From Phymorhynchus buccinoides (taxonomy: Eukaryota > Mollusca > Gastropoda > Neogastropoda > Raphitomidae), in contig CM065686.1 in the NCBI GenBank assembly GCA_017654935.2, positions 21,553,340-21,617,339 on the forward strand: 64,000 bases of DNA. The letters run 5' to 3'. Below the pieces are notes generated by a model. It saw only the letters and a list, made by a program, of their open reading frames with translations, ran no database searches and was not told where the DNA came from. Below are positions 33,540-44,917 of the stretch, in pieces (within the stretch, counting starts at the first letter, position 1; each line of letters begins with the position of its first letter). The translations under genes and the position numbers were made by a program.

Positions 33540-35420
33540 CTACAGAAAGTGGACAAAGTACCCAACGTTCCAAACGCAAAGAAAGCTAATGCCCTTCGTC
33601 CAAGACCTCTTCGATACGCATACTACATCGATGACAACACGCGCAAATGGGCTCTCATTCGGACCCAGCTAGCCCAATGGTCATCGATCCGTCCACATGG
33701 CTCCCTGCATAAAAGTGACATAAACTCTCCACATTCCCCAGGTCCGCCCCATATCTTCCGGGTGAATGGGCCCGACGAACGGAGGAAACTCTCAACAGCT
33801 ATTGACTCTTTTCCTCCAGGACCATAGTTACCACATTGCAAGCTGGACCGAATGACACGACCCATTTCTTGCGGACTCTGGAAGATTGGAAATCAGGCAG
33901 TACCGGTCCGTTGGGACAAAGGTTTACGTTGGTGATAATTGATGTCACCAGCCTGTACACCCTAACCGTCTCCCCATGGCCGACCTGGAGTCTGCCCTTC
34001 GCCACTTTTCTCTCCATAACTCTGACCAACTGTTCCCAAGCTCACCCTACCACCCACCAGATTGAAAATTATCATTGATATTGATGGTGGAATTGCGTTC
34101 TGTCGTCCAATCGTTTTTCACATTTGGGGAGCTGTATCCACAGATTCCATGGGAGCGCCATGGGCACTCCAGTCGCCCCCTGCTGGCCATTTGTTCATGG
34201 GGTTTGGCTGGAGTCCCAGATTCTTGACCCGCATCCCGTGCCTGTCTCGAGGAATTTGGCGTCCGTTTTATTGATGAAACATTTTCCTCCTCATGGCAGG
34301 CCGGAGCAAGAACTACAGCAGTTCCTTGACTTTCTTAACACTTCCACCCAACAATAAAATTCACCTCATCTTCCTCAACTGACCGAATCCCTATCCTTGA
34401 TGACTCCGTGTCGTACTTCAAAACGGATTTCCTCTGTACGGACGTATACCAAAAACCCACAGACGCCCATAAATACCTCTCAACTCGCCCGCTCCTGCCA
34501 CCCGAACCATGTACACAAAAACATTCCATACAGCGCGTTTTTTAACGCATTCGTGTCGGATAGCTCCACCACATGAAACTTTCAATGGAAGGGGCATGTA
34601 CAGATAGCTACACTTCAGGGAGAGGGATACTCTGAACTATGCGCTGCAGACGGCCGCAGATCATGCAGAAACACCACACGCAGACTAAACCCTCACTACA
34701 ATCAAAAAATCACCAACACGCCGGCCACCCTTGGTGTCCCCACCACCTGGCAACTCCCCCACTGCGCCGGATTGGCTGTGTGGGAGTTAGCAACTCACCG
34801 CGTCCTCCTTTGTCCATCACGCTGAGGCCAGGGCGAAGTACCTTGGCCCCCCCCATCACGGGCCAAACGCTGCACCAAATCCGTGAGGGATCATTCTTAT
34901 GTGTGACCCGTCATCCCTGCCCAGTCCACCTGTACCCTGAATGCTGGTGCGTGGAGGTTGCAATCGGGGCAAATGATATTATATGCAAGTGATAGCTAAC
35001 CTCCACAGACCGTCACATTCAAACGTCAGAAGACGGGGGAGGACCTTCAGCATCAGGCAGCAGGCTGGAGCGATGTATTTCAGAATGTGTGTACCTTCTC
35101 TACTGTAGTTCGCGGCATGTAGACTTACCCCAACACACTATACATAGGAGCGACAAAAAACCACTCCTCCGCACTCGCTTCTCACCAGGCACGATCAAAC
35201 ACTCACAAGAACAAGGCAGGCTCACGTAACACACACTTCATCAATCAATCACCACTCCATAAACCTGAGGCGTCGCAGTGGAGAGGTACATACTACAACA
35301 GTGGAGGCCCTTCCTTAGAGGTAGACCTTTTGGATTAGAAGTTGGGGACCTTATTGTCCGTCGGGGCTGGAACACCCTGGAATGACATTGGGATACATGT
35401 TGGCTGAGCCATCGTCCCAG
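33540..35420 (+). pseudogene. Penelope-like element, decayed RT and GIY-YIG region
   Basis: Remnant of a Penelope-like retroelement, whose protein combines a reverse transcriptase with a GIY-YIG endonuclease. Motifs are visible in order but in shifting frames. RT motif A is seen as IIDVTSLYT at about 33,941 and the following motif as SAMGTPVAP at 34,151-34,180. The catalytic box is RFIDETF near 34,263-34,285, where the family usually has IDD, so an aspartate is lost. The family's YxKPTDxHxYL box appears as YQKPTDAHKYLST at 34,444-34,485. A YIGATK at about 35,141 corresponds to the start of the endonuclease. At least four frameshifts and several stops separate these, so it is inactive or badly sequenced. 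Upstream 33,540-33,830 has an open frame (NALRPRPLRYAYY...) that may belong to its N-terminal part. Confidence 0.8.
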
Positions 35421-35884
35421 CCTTTTGTTTCTTTCCATGACTGGCACTCCCCTTCTCCCCCCCCCGGACCCCCCCCCACCCCCACAACACCCCCCACACC
35501 CACACACCCCACCTCACTTGTGTTCGGCGTTGACATTGTAGCGAGAATATAACGATTTACGGGTGTGTTTTGTTTACTATTTTCTTTTAGTAGGCACCAG
35601 TTGTAGAGCATTTCCGATCCTGTAGTGGGTTTTCATGTCATAATGTTTTCATTGATACCTCTTGAACTAAATAGTGTCCATTAGTTTGCACTTCAGTGAA
35701 GCGTGTTGTTTGGTTTTTCTGTTTGTTTGCTTGTGTCTTCTCTTTTCTCCCCACCACTTTTACAATTCTGAGTTCTTGTCAAAAAATGACTCTTTTCTTT
35801 TTTTATGTGAGTAGTTTTCAATGTAGTTAATTTCTCTACCTGTTTATTTTGAGACCAATGTATTGTACATTTGAGAGAATAAAG

Positions 35885-35925
35885 TCCCCCGAGGAAGACG
35901 AGACCAATCTCGTCGAAATATTGGG
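35885..35925 (+). ncRNA. Hammerhead-ribozyme-like motif downstream of Penelope-like element
   Basis: Order seen: CCGAGGA (hammerhead consensus CTGATGA, two differences), then a 7-bp hairpin GACGAGA-CCAA-TCTCGTC (stem II), then GAAA. This is the core order of a hammerhead: conserved box, stem II, GAAA. Hammerheads are known in Penelope-like elements. Two changes in the box suggest it is no longer catalytic. Stems I and III were not resolved. Confidence 0.5.
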
Positions 35926-36671
35926 AAAGAAGAAAAACTGAACTTGTTTGCCTCTGTGTCTTTCTGTTCTGTATATATATTATTACTATATATTATATAT
36001 ATATATATATCATCACATCTTTTCAGAAACACAATCTAAACGTATAAATAGTTAAGTAAAATTGAATTTGTTTTCTTTAGGTTCACAAAACATACATTGA
36101 TACCAAATTTTTCTTATGATGTAAGCAATTATATTCGATTATCATAAGAGGTAATGTTTTAATGGTGTGTTTATGTTTTTTCTTACTTAAAATTTTTTGA
36201 TATCGTTTATATATTATATTTTTGATATTTTTATGTAAGCGCATACCTTTTTTTAGCAGGTAGTTCCAGCAATCACACCCCTGGACCAACTAGGGCCACG
36301 GACGTCGCTCCCGGTACAAGTCATGGGTGGAATCATGGCGGCTATCCCCGCTGCGTGTTTGGGAGAAACGCAATGACTCGACACCTCCCAAGTGCCCCGC
36401 CCTCACGGTGCGATGACTTGCTGTTTTGGTGTGACTCTTCTATCGAACCTACGCCTTGATGTGGATAATCTCAGCCAGGCACTATATGTTTGGCATGGCA
36501 CTCGCCATTTGTCTCTCCACAGGCACAAATGAGCACCTCCCATTTGTCTGCTCATCCCAGTACTACTGAAGTCATCTTTCGTCCTATTTGGTCTTCTCAG
36601 TCAGACCCTGATATGGGTTTCCTCCTGCCTAGGTTTGTTTCTTCTCTCTCACAGTCTTGCATCCTATGTAG

Positions 36672-36709
36672 CCGACGTTTCGCGGTACAATGGTCTAGCC
36701 GCTCCTCAG
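36672..36709 (-). ncRNA. Hammerhead-ribozyme-like motif, minus strand
   Basis: On the minus strand: CTGAGGA (one difference from CTGATGA), stem II GCGG...CCGC with a 13-base loop, then GAAAC and GTCGG. Better preserved in the box than the plus-strand motif at 35,885 and in opposite orientation, 0.8 kb away. It may mark a second, inverted Penelope-like fragment. The 36,290-36,720 block around it is GC-richer than its surroundings but I could not translate it into a known domain. Confidence 0.45.
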
Positions 36710-37699
36710 AATAATCCTGTTTTTTCGAACAGACTACCAGCACCAGACTACTGGTCTCTAAGGCAACTGTGATGAAAGGACGTAAAACCTACTATAAACA
36801 ACGACCTGTTTTTTTTTGTTGTTTTTTGGTTTTTTCTTTCCTACCTGTCTGAGAAATATGGTCCGTTTAAAGAAAATACAGCTTTATTTTTGTTGTTGTT
36901 GTTGAAAATTCGGTAGACTTGCAGTTTTAATATTACTGCCCAAATTCACATCAGGTATCGGAATTGTCAGAGGATTTGCAACTTCGAGGCATTGACATTG
37001 GCTGGTAAAGGCTTCGATTGGGTGGAAGATGTTTTAGGCATTGCTTCTTATATATTCTTCACTGTCAATAACTTTGGTAAGTTGAAGAACCCCCCCCCCT
37101 CCCCACAACACCCCCCACCCCCACTCCCTTCGATTTCCTGGTTCTTTTTGTGTGTTTTTTTTTTCCATTCTTGCCTTCCTTACTGCAGATTGAGCACTCC
37201 ACCTCTATCGGTTTCTATATTTACGTTAATTTTTCATCCATTTTACCTGAATTGAAATATGCATTCAATAATAGTAGGACATAAAGTCAATACAAAAGAC
37301 CGCTATGACCAAGACTGTGACCAACTGCTCCGCTCTGTTGTGTGTATTGCGCCTACATAAGGGGGGTGGGGGTATTTAGTATTGGCCTTTATTATGACGT
37401 GCGATTAATTTGTTCACAAGATATTAGTTTCAAATGTTGAATAAAATACGCTAAATATTGGCTAAGAAGGCAAGTCTGAAAATGCCAGGAGAGCCGATGA
37501 GATGGAAGGTGTGTTGTGTGTTGTGTGGGGGGTGAGGGGGGGTGGGGGCGGTGGGGGGTGTGGATTAGATCGGAATTTTCTTTACCTTTTTGGGAACTTT
37601 ATTTTAATCAAATGGTTCCCGTCTACTTCTGTAATGCCGTTGGTGGCCCTTCTGTTATAGACCCGACAGTTTAGCTCGCCCGATGAGGTAGAATTTTGT

Positions 37700-38500
37700 T
37701 GGTGTGCAGCGACCGCGTTTTTTCGGACCAATTCTGATTCGTTTTCCAAGGAGGATGGACCTCGGAGGGATCGTGTCGAAATATCGGACAAAAATTTTTT
37801 GTCCTGGGGAAAATAAAATGCAGGTTTTCAGAGGATGTGGACCTCGGACTAAATCTGAGGCCGTTTTCTGCGAGGAAGGTGTTGTGACCTCGGACAAAAA
37901 TCTGATTGCAGTTTTCAGAGATGGGACTCTCGGAACAATTCTGATTGCCCGTTTTCAGAGGATGGCCTCAGACATTCTGATGCAGTTTATCAAGGATTGT
38001 GTGGACACTCAGACAATTCTGTATGGGCCGTTTCAGTTCAGAGGATTGGACCTCAGACGATCGAGCAGTTTTCAGTAGGATGGACCGCGCCATTCTGATG
38101 CAGTTTTCAGATGGACGCTCAGAACAAATCTGAGATATCTGAATGCGTTTTCTTCAGAATATCGGACCTCGGACATTCTGATGCGACCAGTTTTCGAGAA
38201 GATTGGCTCAGACATTCTGTTTCAGTTTTCAAGGATTGTGGGACCTCGACAGTCTGATGCCAGTTTATCAGAGGATTGGGACCTCGGACAAAGTCTGATG
38301 CTAGTTTTCAGAGGGATTGGATGGAGGACCTCGGGACAATTTTCTGATGCAGTTCTTCAGAGGTTGGACCTCGGGACCAATTCTGATTTCAGTTTTCAGG
38401 TTCTAGGATTGGGCCTCGGACAATTCCTGATGCAGTTTTCAAGGATTGGACCTCAGGAGACAATTCTGATGCCGGGTTTATCAGAGGATGGACCTGATAG
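37700..38500. repeat. Satellite with about 37-bp unit, truncated by gap
   Basis: Around twenty noisy tandem units containing GACCTCGGACAATTCTGATG and CAGTTTTCAGAGGATTG. Units vary in length by several bases. The array runs directly into the 500-N run, so its full length is unknown. The apparent long frame at 38,181 onward is a satellite translation. Confidence 0.88.
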
Positions 38501-39000
38501 NNNNNNNNNNNNNNNNNNNNNNNNNNNNNNNNNNNNNNNNNNNNNNNNNNNNNNNNNNNNNNNNNNNNNNNNNNNNNNNNNNNNNNNNNNNNNNNNNNNN
38601 NNNNNNNNNNNNNNNNNNNNNNNNNNNNNNNNNNNNNNNNNNNNNNNNNNNNNNNNNNNNNNNNNNNNNNNNNNNNNNNNNNNNNNNNNNNNNNNNNNNN
38701 NNNNNNNNNNNNNNNNNNNNNNNNNNNNNNNNNNNNNNNNNNNNNNNNNNNNNNNNNNNNNNNNNNNNNNNNNNNNNNNNNNNNNNNNNNNNNNNNNNNN
38801 NNNNNNNNNNNNNNNNNNNNNNNNNNNNNNNNNNNNNNNNNNNNNNNNNNNNNNNNNNNNNNNNNNNNNNNNNNNNNNNNNNNNNNNNNNNNNNNNNNNN
38901 NNNNNNNNNNNNNNNNNNNNNNNNNNNNNNNNNNNNNNNNNNNNNNNNNNNNNNNNNNNNNNNNNNNNNNNNNNNNNNNNNNNNNNNNNNNNNNNNNNNN
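38501..39000. other. Scaffold gap, exactly 500 N
   Basis: Padding of the same length as the first gap. Left flank is a satellite. The right flank (39,001) is unique-looking sequence that leads into arm A'. Confidence 0.98.
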
Positions 39001-39110
39001 TTTCTGTAGATGAACGCTATAGCCTGTTCCTCGTAGTTGCACTGTTCTTTATCCCTAGTATTTGTTTGTGATACTTCCCCTTTCATCTTAAAATGTGTTC
39101 ATATGCTTGA

Positions 39111-39560
39111 AAATCTTCTTCTTCTTCGATCGCTGAGACAGTTTCCTGTCAATTATGAGCGCAGATGCGTCATGCTACCGTTATGCGCCTAACTAAGAAA
39201 TAGTTAGGCCCAGCAAGTCCAACTTCGGCTGGAGGAAATCTTTTTGAAAGTGTTTTGTGAAATGAAAAAAAAAGGCAGGAGAATGGACCGGTAAGGCAGA
39301 AATATAGTAGATGACAGAAAGCAAAGGGAAAAGGCAGAGTCAAAGAGAGTGACAGATTAAAGGAAGCTACAAGCACAGAACTTCCAGAAGGTGGGGGAAC
39401 TATTTATACAAAAGACCCCCTGGTATCCCCATGGTGGGGGCTTGAAAAATCAATTTTATGGTCCTTGCATAGTTATTTACTCCCTCTGTGCCTGTTGTTA
39501 TTATGGTCTTTCGGATGAGACGATAAATCGAGGTCCCCTGTGCCCATGCACTTAGTACAC
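39111..39560 (-). mobile_element. SINE-like repeat, short-tail variant (complete tail)
   Basis: Mirror of the truncated copy at 4,780-5,409 and shows what is missing there. Plus-strand order is the reversed tail CTTCTTCTTCTTCGATCG, TGAGACAGTTTCCTGTCA, GCAGATGCGTCATGCTACCG, GGCTGGAGGAAATC, GAACTTCCAGAAGGTGGGGG, CTGGTATCCCCATGG and then TCGGATGAGACGATAAATCG. Confidence 0.78.
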
Positions 39561-40830
39561 GTTAAACCCAGTGGCAACGAAAAAGTTGTCATTTGGTCCA
39601 AATTTAACCACCACCACCCATTTCCTTCCTCATCAGTCACACAAAAATCGCATGCAAAAAAAAATAAAAAATAGGGTGTCGCGCCTCTGGCTGTGACGCG
39701 CTCTCCAGGTGTGAGCAACCCGAATTTCACAGAGACGCCCCTGTGACTATGAAATACCAAATACCAACCGTGACGCACAGATATGCTGGGGGAATTACTG
39801 GATTACAACTTGTAACTTGTAATTCCAAGAGAATTAAGACTTCTTTCAACTGAAAACATGACAGATTGACTGACTTTTGGTGGTTGTAGACATCAGAAAT
39901 GAGGATCTCTTTTGCTGGTGTGTTATGGCGTTTCTTAGGCCTTTAAGTCTCTGAATCAAAGGTAGCTGAAACGTTTGTGACTTTGACGCATATTGTTAAT
40001 GTGTGCTCTTTACCAGGCCTACAGTTATTTGCAGAAGCTGCAGCAATTTCAAGTTGTTTTTTGTTGTTGTTGATGTTGTGTTTTTAATTGCTGGAAATGT
40101 ACATTACTGTAAATGGCATTCACGTCTTGTATATTGGATATCAGTGATGAAATTAATGCTCTGGTCAAATTTGCTAAACAGCTGCATATTCTTACAATTC
40201 TCATTCTTTTGGTGACAAAAGCACTATCGAGATGGAAGCTCTCTAAGTTCGAACATGTCTCTTCTAAAACATCACCCTCTCTCCTTTTTGAATTCTGCGT
40301 CTATCAATGATATATTACTGGTTGTGCATTATTTGATTGTGCCTCTTCCTCTTCTACCAATGATGTCCACCTGCCGTAACCGGCAATAACTGTCTTATAC
40401 CTATAGCCAACTCTATTTGTTATTCCATCGTTTTGAATGGTAGAAAATATTTAACCACACAGTGGTTGTAAATATAATATTGTTGTCCTTTTTTGCATTC
40501 CTTTTGGTCATGATGTAGAATATCATAATACCTGGGTAGTAGTTTTAGCCAGTTGTAACCTGTGCCTGAAGCTACTTGCAAGTGCTATAAGACCTTATCA
40601 GTGTGATTAAAACCAAAGTTGACCACCGATAGCAATCAATCAATCAGTCAATCAATTTATTATCTTCAAACAAACAAAATAAATGTGTTGTCCAGCTTGC
40701 GCATAAAATACAGAATAGATCATAAAAACATTTTATTAACTGGTCAGTTACACAACATACATTGAAGAAGACAATACTACTCAAACAATAGGCACAAGTA
40801 GATAACATGGAAGCAATGAGAGTTAACAGG

Positions 40831-40882
<52 letters not shown>

Positions 40883-42525
40883 TTAAAACTAATAAAGATA
40901 GCCCTTTAGTTAAATGCACTATTCATAAATTAAAAGCAAACAGTAAGATTAACTTGCATAAAGGATAATACTCGACCAAGACAATTTTTTGACTGAATGC
41001 ATATAAAGATGATTTGCCAAAGGGAGTGACAGCAAATTTCCTTAACTAAAAAAATACCTAACGAAATTAATTTCCATGAGTCAATATATTTAGCTGCTGT
41101 CGAAAGGAACAAAAATAAGGCGGGACCAGAACGGGTGCAAAGTTTCCTCGCATGCTTATCTGGGTTTGGTGTCTGAACGGATGATCAGACACTGCACAAA
41201 TGGGCACGGACCAGACAAAAACGATAGTTCCTTGGAAACTAATAATTGTGTTGTCGTTGCTGTTTTGTTTATTAATACTGTTCTGTGAATATAACGAGTC
41301 CTATTGCGAATGCTATAATCTTAAATGTTTATAGAAGTTATTTCCCTTGGCCATTGGGAACAACGTGTGTTTGGTTGCAGTAAATTATACCATTTATTGC
41401 ATAGAGCATTTCAACGTCATTTTATCAAAAGCATGTTCGTTTTCGTTTCGTTTGCAAAAAGCGGTGGTATAGTTTGAGGAATTGTACATTACCATGGATT
41501 CCATGTTATGTTTGAGAAGTGTAATTACTTCCCGCCCATTTGCTTTTTATTTTCCCCTCTTTTTTGTATTTTCAAAGGATTTTTTCTTCTTTTTTTTTAC
41601 AAATGTTTGACTGTCCTTTCTTTTTGTGTCTCTTAAGCTGGAGACAGACTATGCGACTTTTGTTTCACGCACAGAAGAAGTCACAAGCCATCAGACTCGA
41701 TCAGTAAAATTTAGAACCCGCCCTATTCGGCCCTGTCACCTGACTGGGCCCGACTGAATCAGACTGATCAAGCAGGATGGTATGCAAATGAGGTGAAACA
41801 TCACGACCTGATTGAGTCACATGAGGCAGTCACATAGTCTGTCGCTCGCTTTATGCATTATATAAAATGCCTTTTTTTAATTTGCAGATTTGTCATGTCG
41901 ATTATTCTGTTTGTTTGCTGCTTTGCAAAATTATGTATTATGCTTCTTAATTGGTGATTGATAAAGTAACCATGTAACAACCACATCAATTGCTTAAACT
42001 TGGACTGATATACGTTAAGGTGTTTACACTATACCGTGTTTACAGCTGATGCTTTATTATCCAGTGTATAGATTTTGGACAGTTGCTGTATAGAGAGAAG
42101 TACTCAGATAGACATATATGTAATCTCATTATCTGTTAACTAGATACTGAATGTGAATCTCTTTTTTTTTCCAAGTGCAATAATAGATCTGGTGCATTTG
42201 TGGTGTCATATTTTGTTTTGTGAAAAGAAAACATAGCATTCTGTAATATAATGCCATAAATGAAAGTTTAGTAGATAGACCTGAAAAACTCCATTGTGTT
42301 TTGTGCATAAAGCTGGGGAAATTATTCAAATTTCCAAGAAAATCACTCGTGTTTGTATAAGAGAGAGAGAGAGAGAGAGTCTAGAATGCTAGAATTTCAG
42401 TTTGTAAATGGGTAATTTGCAGAATGTTTATTAATCTTTGTCACAACTTTTCCTGGTATACAAGGATTTCCTGTTTTTGAATTTTACCAGAAAAGGAATT
42501 TCTTTTCTTTTTAAATTTGTCAATA

Positions 42526-43093
42526 CAGTGGAATCCGTTTAATTGGCCATTGGATAATCGGCCAAAGCCGCTTAATTGGCCAATTTCCTCTGGAACGGAA
42601 TTTTTTCTTCTTAAGCATGTGTTATTTTGTTCGTTTTTACGGCCAAAGCTGAAATCTTCAATTTCGCTTTATTGGCCACTTTTTCTCTCTAATTTTTCCT
42701 CTTTACCCCTTTTTGAGAGGGAAAACAACAGAGGCAGACAAACTGACAACACGCTTTTGACGTTTACATGGTTGAGTGTGAAGTTGGAAGGTGAGCTGTT
42801 GTCAATTGAAAGACCCTGCATGCATGGCGTTAAAATCACTCCAGAAAACAAAATCATTATCTTTTACTCATGCTTCTGTCAAGTTGTAGGATTAATAAAC
42901 ACACACACACACACACACACTCACATCACAAAAAGGGAAAGAATTTGAACTGCAACATTTAATTTTTACGTCATTGCTTTTGATTTGCATAATTGCGGCA
43001 TACAGTATCTCGGTGTTCGTTTTATCGGCCGATTCGCTTTATCGGCCATATTTTTCTTGGTCCCAAAAGTGGCCGATTAAGCGGATTCCACTG
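42526..43093. mobile_element. Non-autonomous pogo/Tigger-like transposon
   Basis: 568 bases with termini CAGTGGAATCCGTTTAATTGGCC and GGCCGATTAAGCGGATTCCACTG, both flanked by TA. Interior inverted motifs AATTGGCCA and ATCGGCCA recur. No transposase. Mirror of 1,052-1,645, which is about 26 bases longer, mainly from a few indels. Confidence 0.75.
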
Positions 43094-43276
43094 TACCTTC
43101 ATAAATCAATTTTTGCTTCAGCTGCAGGGGGACATTACCCCCTGCACCCCAGCCTTTCATGGGTTTTTTTTCCTTTTGTGTAGTTGCACCCATGAATGTA
43201 GCCCTGCTTCATTATAAGGTAACGTAGTACCTTTTCCCATTTAGCTTTGTGGCCAGAAATGCTCCTTTTTGGAGCG

Positions 43277-43330
43277 GTACCAGGAATGTTGTCAGTACCA
43301 GGGATGTTGTCAGTACCAGGGATGTTGTCA
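43277..43330. repeat. 18-bp minisatellite, 3 copies
   Basis: Mirror of 810-863: three units of GTACCAGGGATGTTGTCA, the first with one substitution. Confidence 0.85.
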
Positions 43331-43793
43331 AACGGTAGACATTCTCCTTATCCACAGTGTCATTTCACCTTTTTCCTCTCTCTTCCTCTCCCTTTTCTCT
43401 TCGGCCCTGTTCACGCACTCAATAAAACACAAGACACACTCTTGCTCTGTCTCTCATTCACTTTTTTTTGTCTCTGTCTCTTTCTGTTTCTCTCACACCC
43501 AACACACATTGATATTCATTCTGTCTCTCTCTATCTTTCTCTCACTTTGTCTCTGTGTCTGTCTTCTCTCTCACACACCACACATGGACAGATTGATTTA
43601 TTCATTGCTTGCTTGACAACAGACTCGTGTACACATGAACGCAACGCATACACATTCAGTTTTTGCTTTTTCTATCTCTATCTCTCTTTTCCTATCTCTC
43701 GGACACACACAACCCACATAAAACACCCCCACACAAGCATCCTGTTAGAACCAATGAATAAGGCGAAATGGCACTCGTGTCTTAGATATAAAA

Positions 43794-44168
43794 GGTAAAG
43801 GTCCAGATGTGCCACCCCGCCTACATTTCTCGCTTAATTGTATTTTTCCGTTTTTGCCTTTCTTACCATAGATAAAGCTGTATTTTAGGAACATTTTTAG
43901 CTAATAACCTTTTTGGAATACTAACCCTAACCCTAAACCTAACCCTACCCCACACTATGTACTGCAGTACACCGCGATTTGTCACAGTTGTGGTTCGTTG
44001 CGTTTTTCCGTCTTATAGGGTAGGTTTAGGGATAGGGTTAGTATTCCAAAAAGGTTATTAGCTAAAAATGTTCCTAAAATACAGCTGTATGTATGGTAAG
44101 AAAGGCAAAAACGGAAAAATACAATTAACCGAGAAATGCAGAGGGGGTGGCACATCTTTACCTTTACC
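43794..44168. mobile_element. Foldback MITE with telomere-like core (complete)
   Basis: Outer termini AGGTAAAGG...GTGCCACCCC and GGGGTGGCAC...CCTTTACC, then long inner arms TCTCGCTTAATTGTATTTTTCC and its reverse. The arms are interrupted near 43,921-43,950 by several CCCTAA-like units and near 44,020-44,042 by TAGGG-like units. Non-coding. Confidence 0.8.
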
Positions 44169-44177
44169 AAATAAAAT

Positions 44178-44285
44178 GATAACGTGTGAAGACGAAATGG
44201 AACAAAGCAATTTCAAAGAAATGGGAAAACTGATGCGAGAAGTTACAGACTGTAAGACCATCAAATATCTCTTTACACTTTCGTA
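44178..44285 (+). CDS. Possible isolated exon (weak)
   Basis: Open frame with balanced, non-repetitive composition (MITCEDEMEQSNFKEMGK then LMREVTDCKTIKYLFTL) ending at a good donor-like TTTC|GTAAGT. There is no convincing acceptor: the sequence abuts the MITE end. No family recognised. It lies just outside the duplicated arm, so no second copy is available for comparison. Confidence 0.2.
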
Positions 44286-44464
44286 AGTCGGTGATTTGTT
44301 TCATCTTTATAAATCTTGAGCATCTTTTTCTTAGTCATTCTCTACCATAGTACGGGCCTCATTGACTTAATTGATACAACTATGACACTCGCCGGGAGAG
44401 TGAAACAAATAACACAATCAATGAATGATTGCTCTCTGGGCAAAAGGGATCCTCTCTGGCCGTC

Positions 44465-44815
44465 TGTGCTCTTCTTCTTTTTCTTCTTTTCCATTCCCAG
44501 GCCATAATGGGTAAGGTACGTATGTGTCCGGTTTTCAGTGTCCGGGTTACAGCCGACATATTCCGATTTCAAAGGAAAAAGATTTTATGAAAAAAGGCAG
44601 GAGAATGGGCCAGTAAGTCAGAAAGATAGTAGATGATAGAAAGCAAATGGAAAAGGCAGAGTCAAATAGAGTGGCAGATTAGAGGAAGTTACAAGCACAA
44701 CTTCCAGAAGGTGGGGGGACTATTTTTACGAAAGACCACGGGGAGAGACTCGTAGAGGGGGCGGGGTCGTCCAGCTCCCCGTATGGAGGCACGAAGCATC
44801 CACCCACTGCCCCGG
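44465..44815 (-). mobile_element. SINE-like repeat, long-tail variant
   Basis: Plus-strand order is (TTC)n reversed tail, CCCAGGCCATAATGGGTAAGG, TACAGCCGACATATTCCG, AGGCAGGAGAATGGGCC, CTTCCAGAAGGTGGGGGG and GTATGGAGGCACGAAGCATCC. Shorter than the 27,264 copy, mainly through loss of the CCCCCGGTATCCCC segment. Confidence 0.78.
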
Positions 44816-44917
44816 TCTGTGCTCTAAGAATACGTTCTTCCCCTCTTCAATGGAAAAATATTCACTTCCATTTCAAACTTAAGTTCCTACTGCTTCTTCT
44901 ATAAACAAGCAAGTCTA

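Larger units (their letters stand above)
26870..38500. other. Unduplicated block C
   Basis: Lies between palindrome arm B' and the second N run and has no mirror in this window. If A, B, B' and A' belong to one palindrome, the mirror of this block is what is missing at the first gap. Stretches 27,710-28,330, 30,900-31,480, 32,350-33,530 and 36,730-37,690 show no recognisable gene or element. Confidence 0.7.
39001..44168. repeat. Outer inverted-repeat arm A' (right)
   Basis: Reverse complement of 1-5,409, as described there. By eye the A/A' agreement is closer than that of B/B'. The first 110 bases (39,001-39,110) have no partner because the left copy is cut by the gap. Between 39,560 and 42,520 no gene is visible. 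An (AC)n tract at 40,831-40,877 is longer and purer than its partner near 3,330-3,375. Confidence 0.93.
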
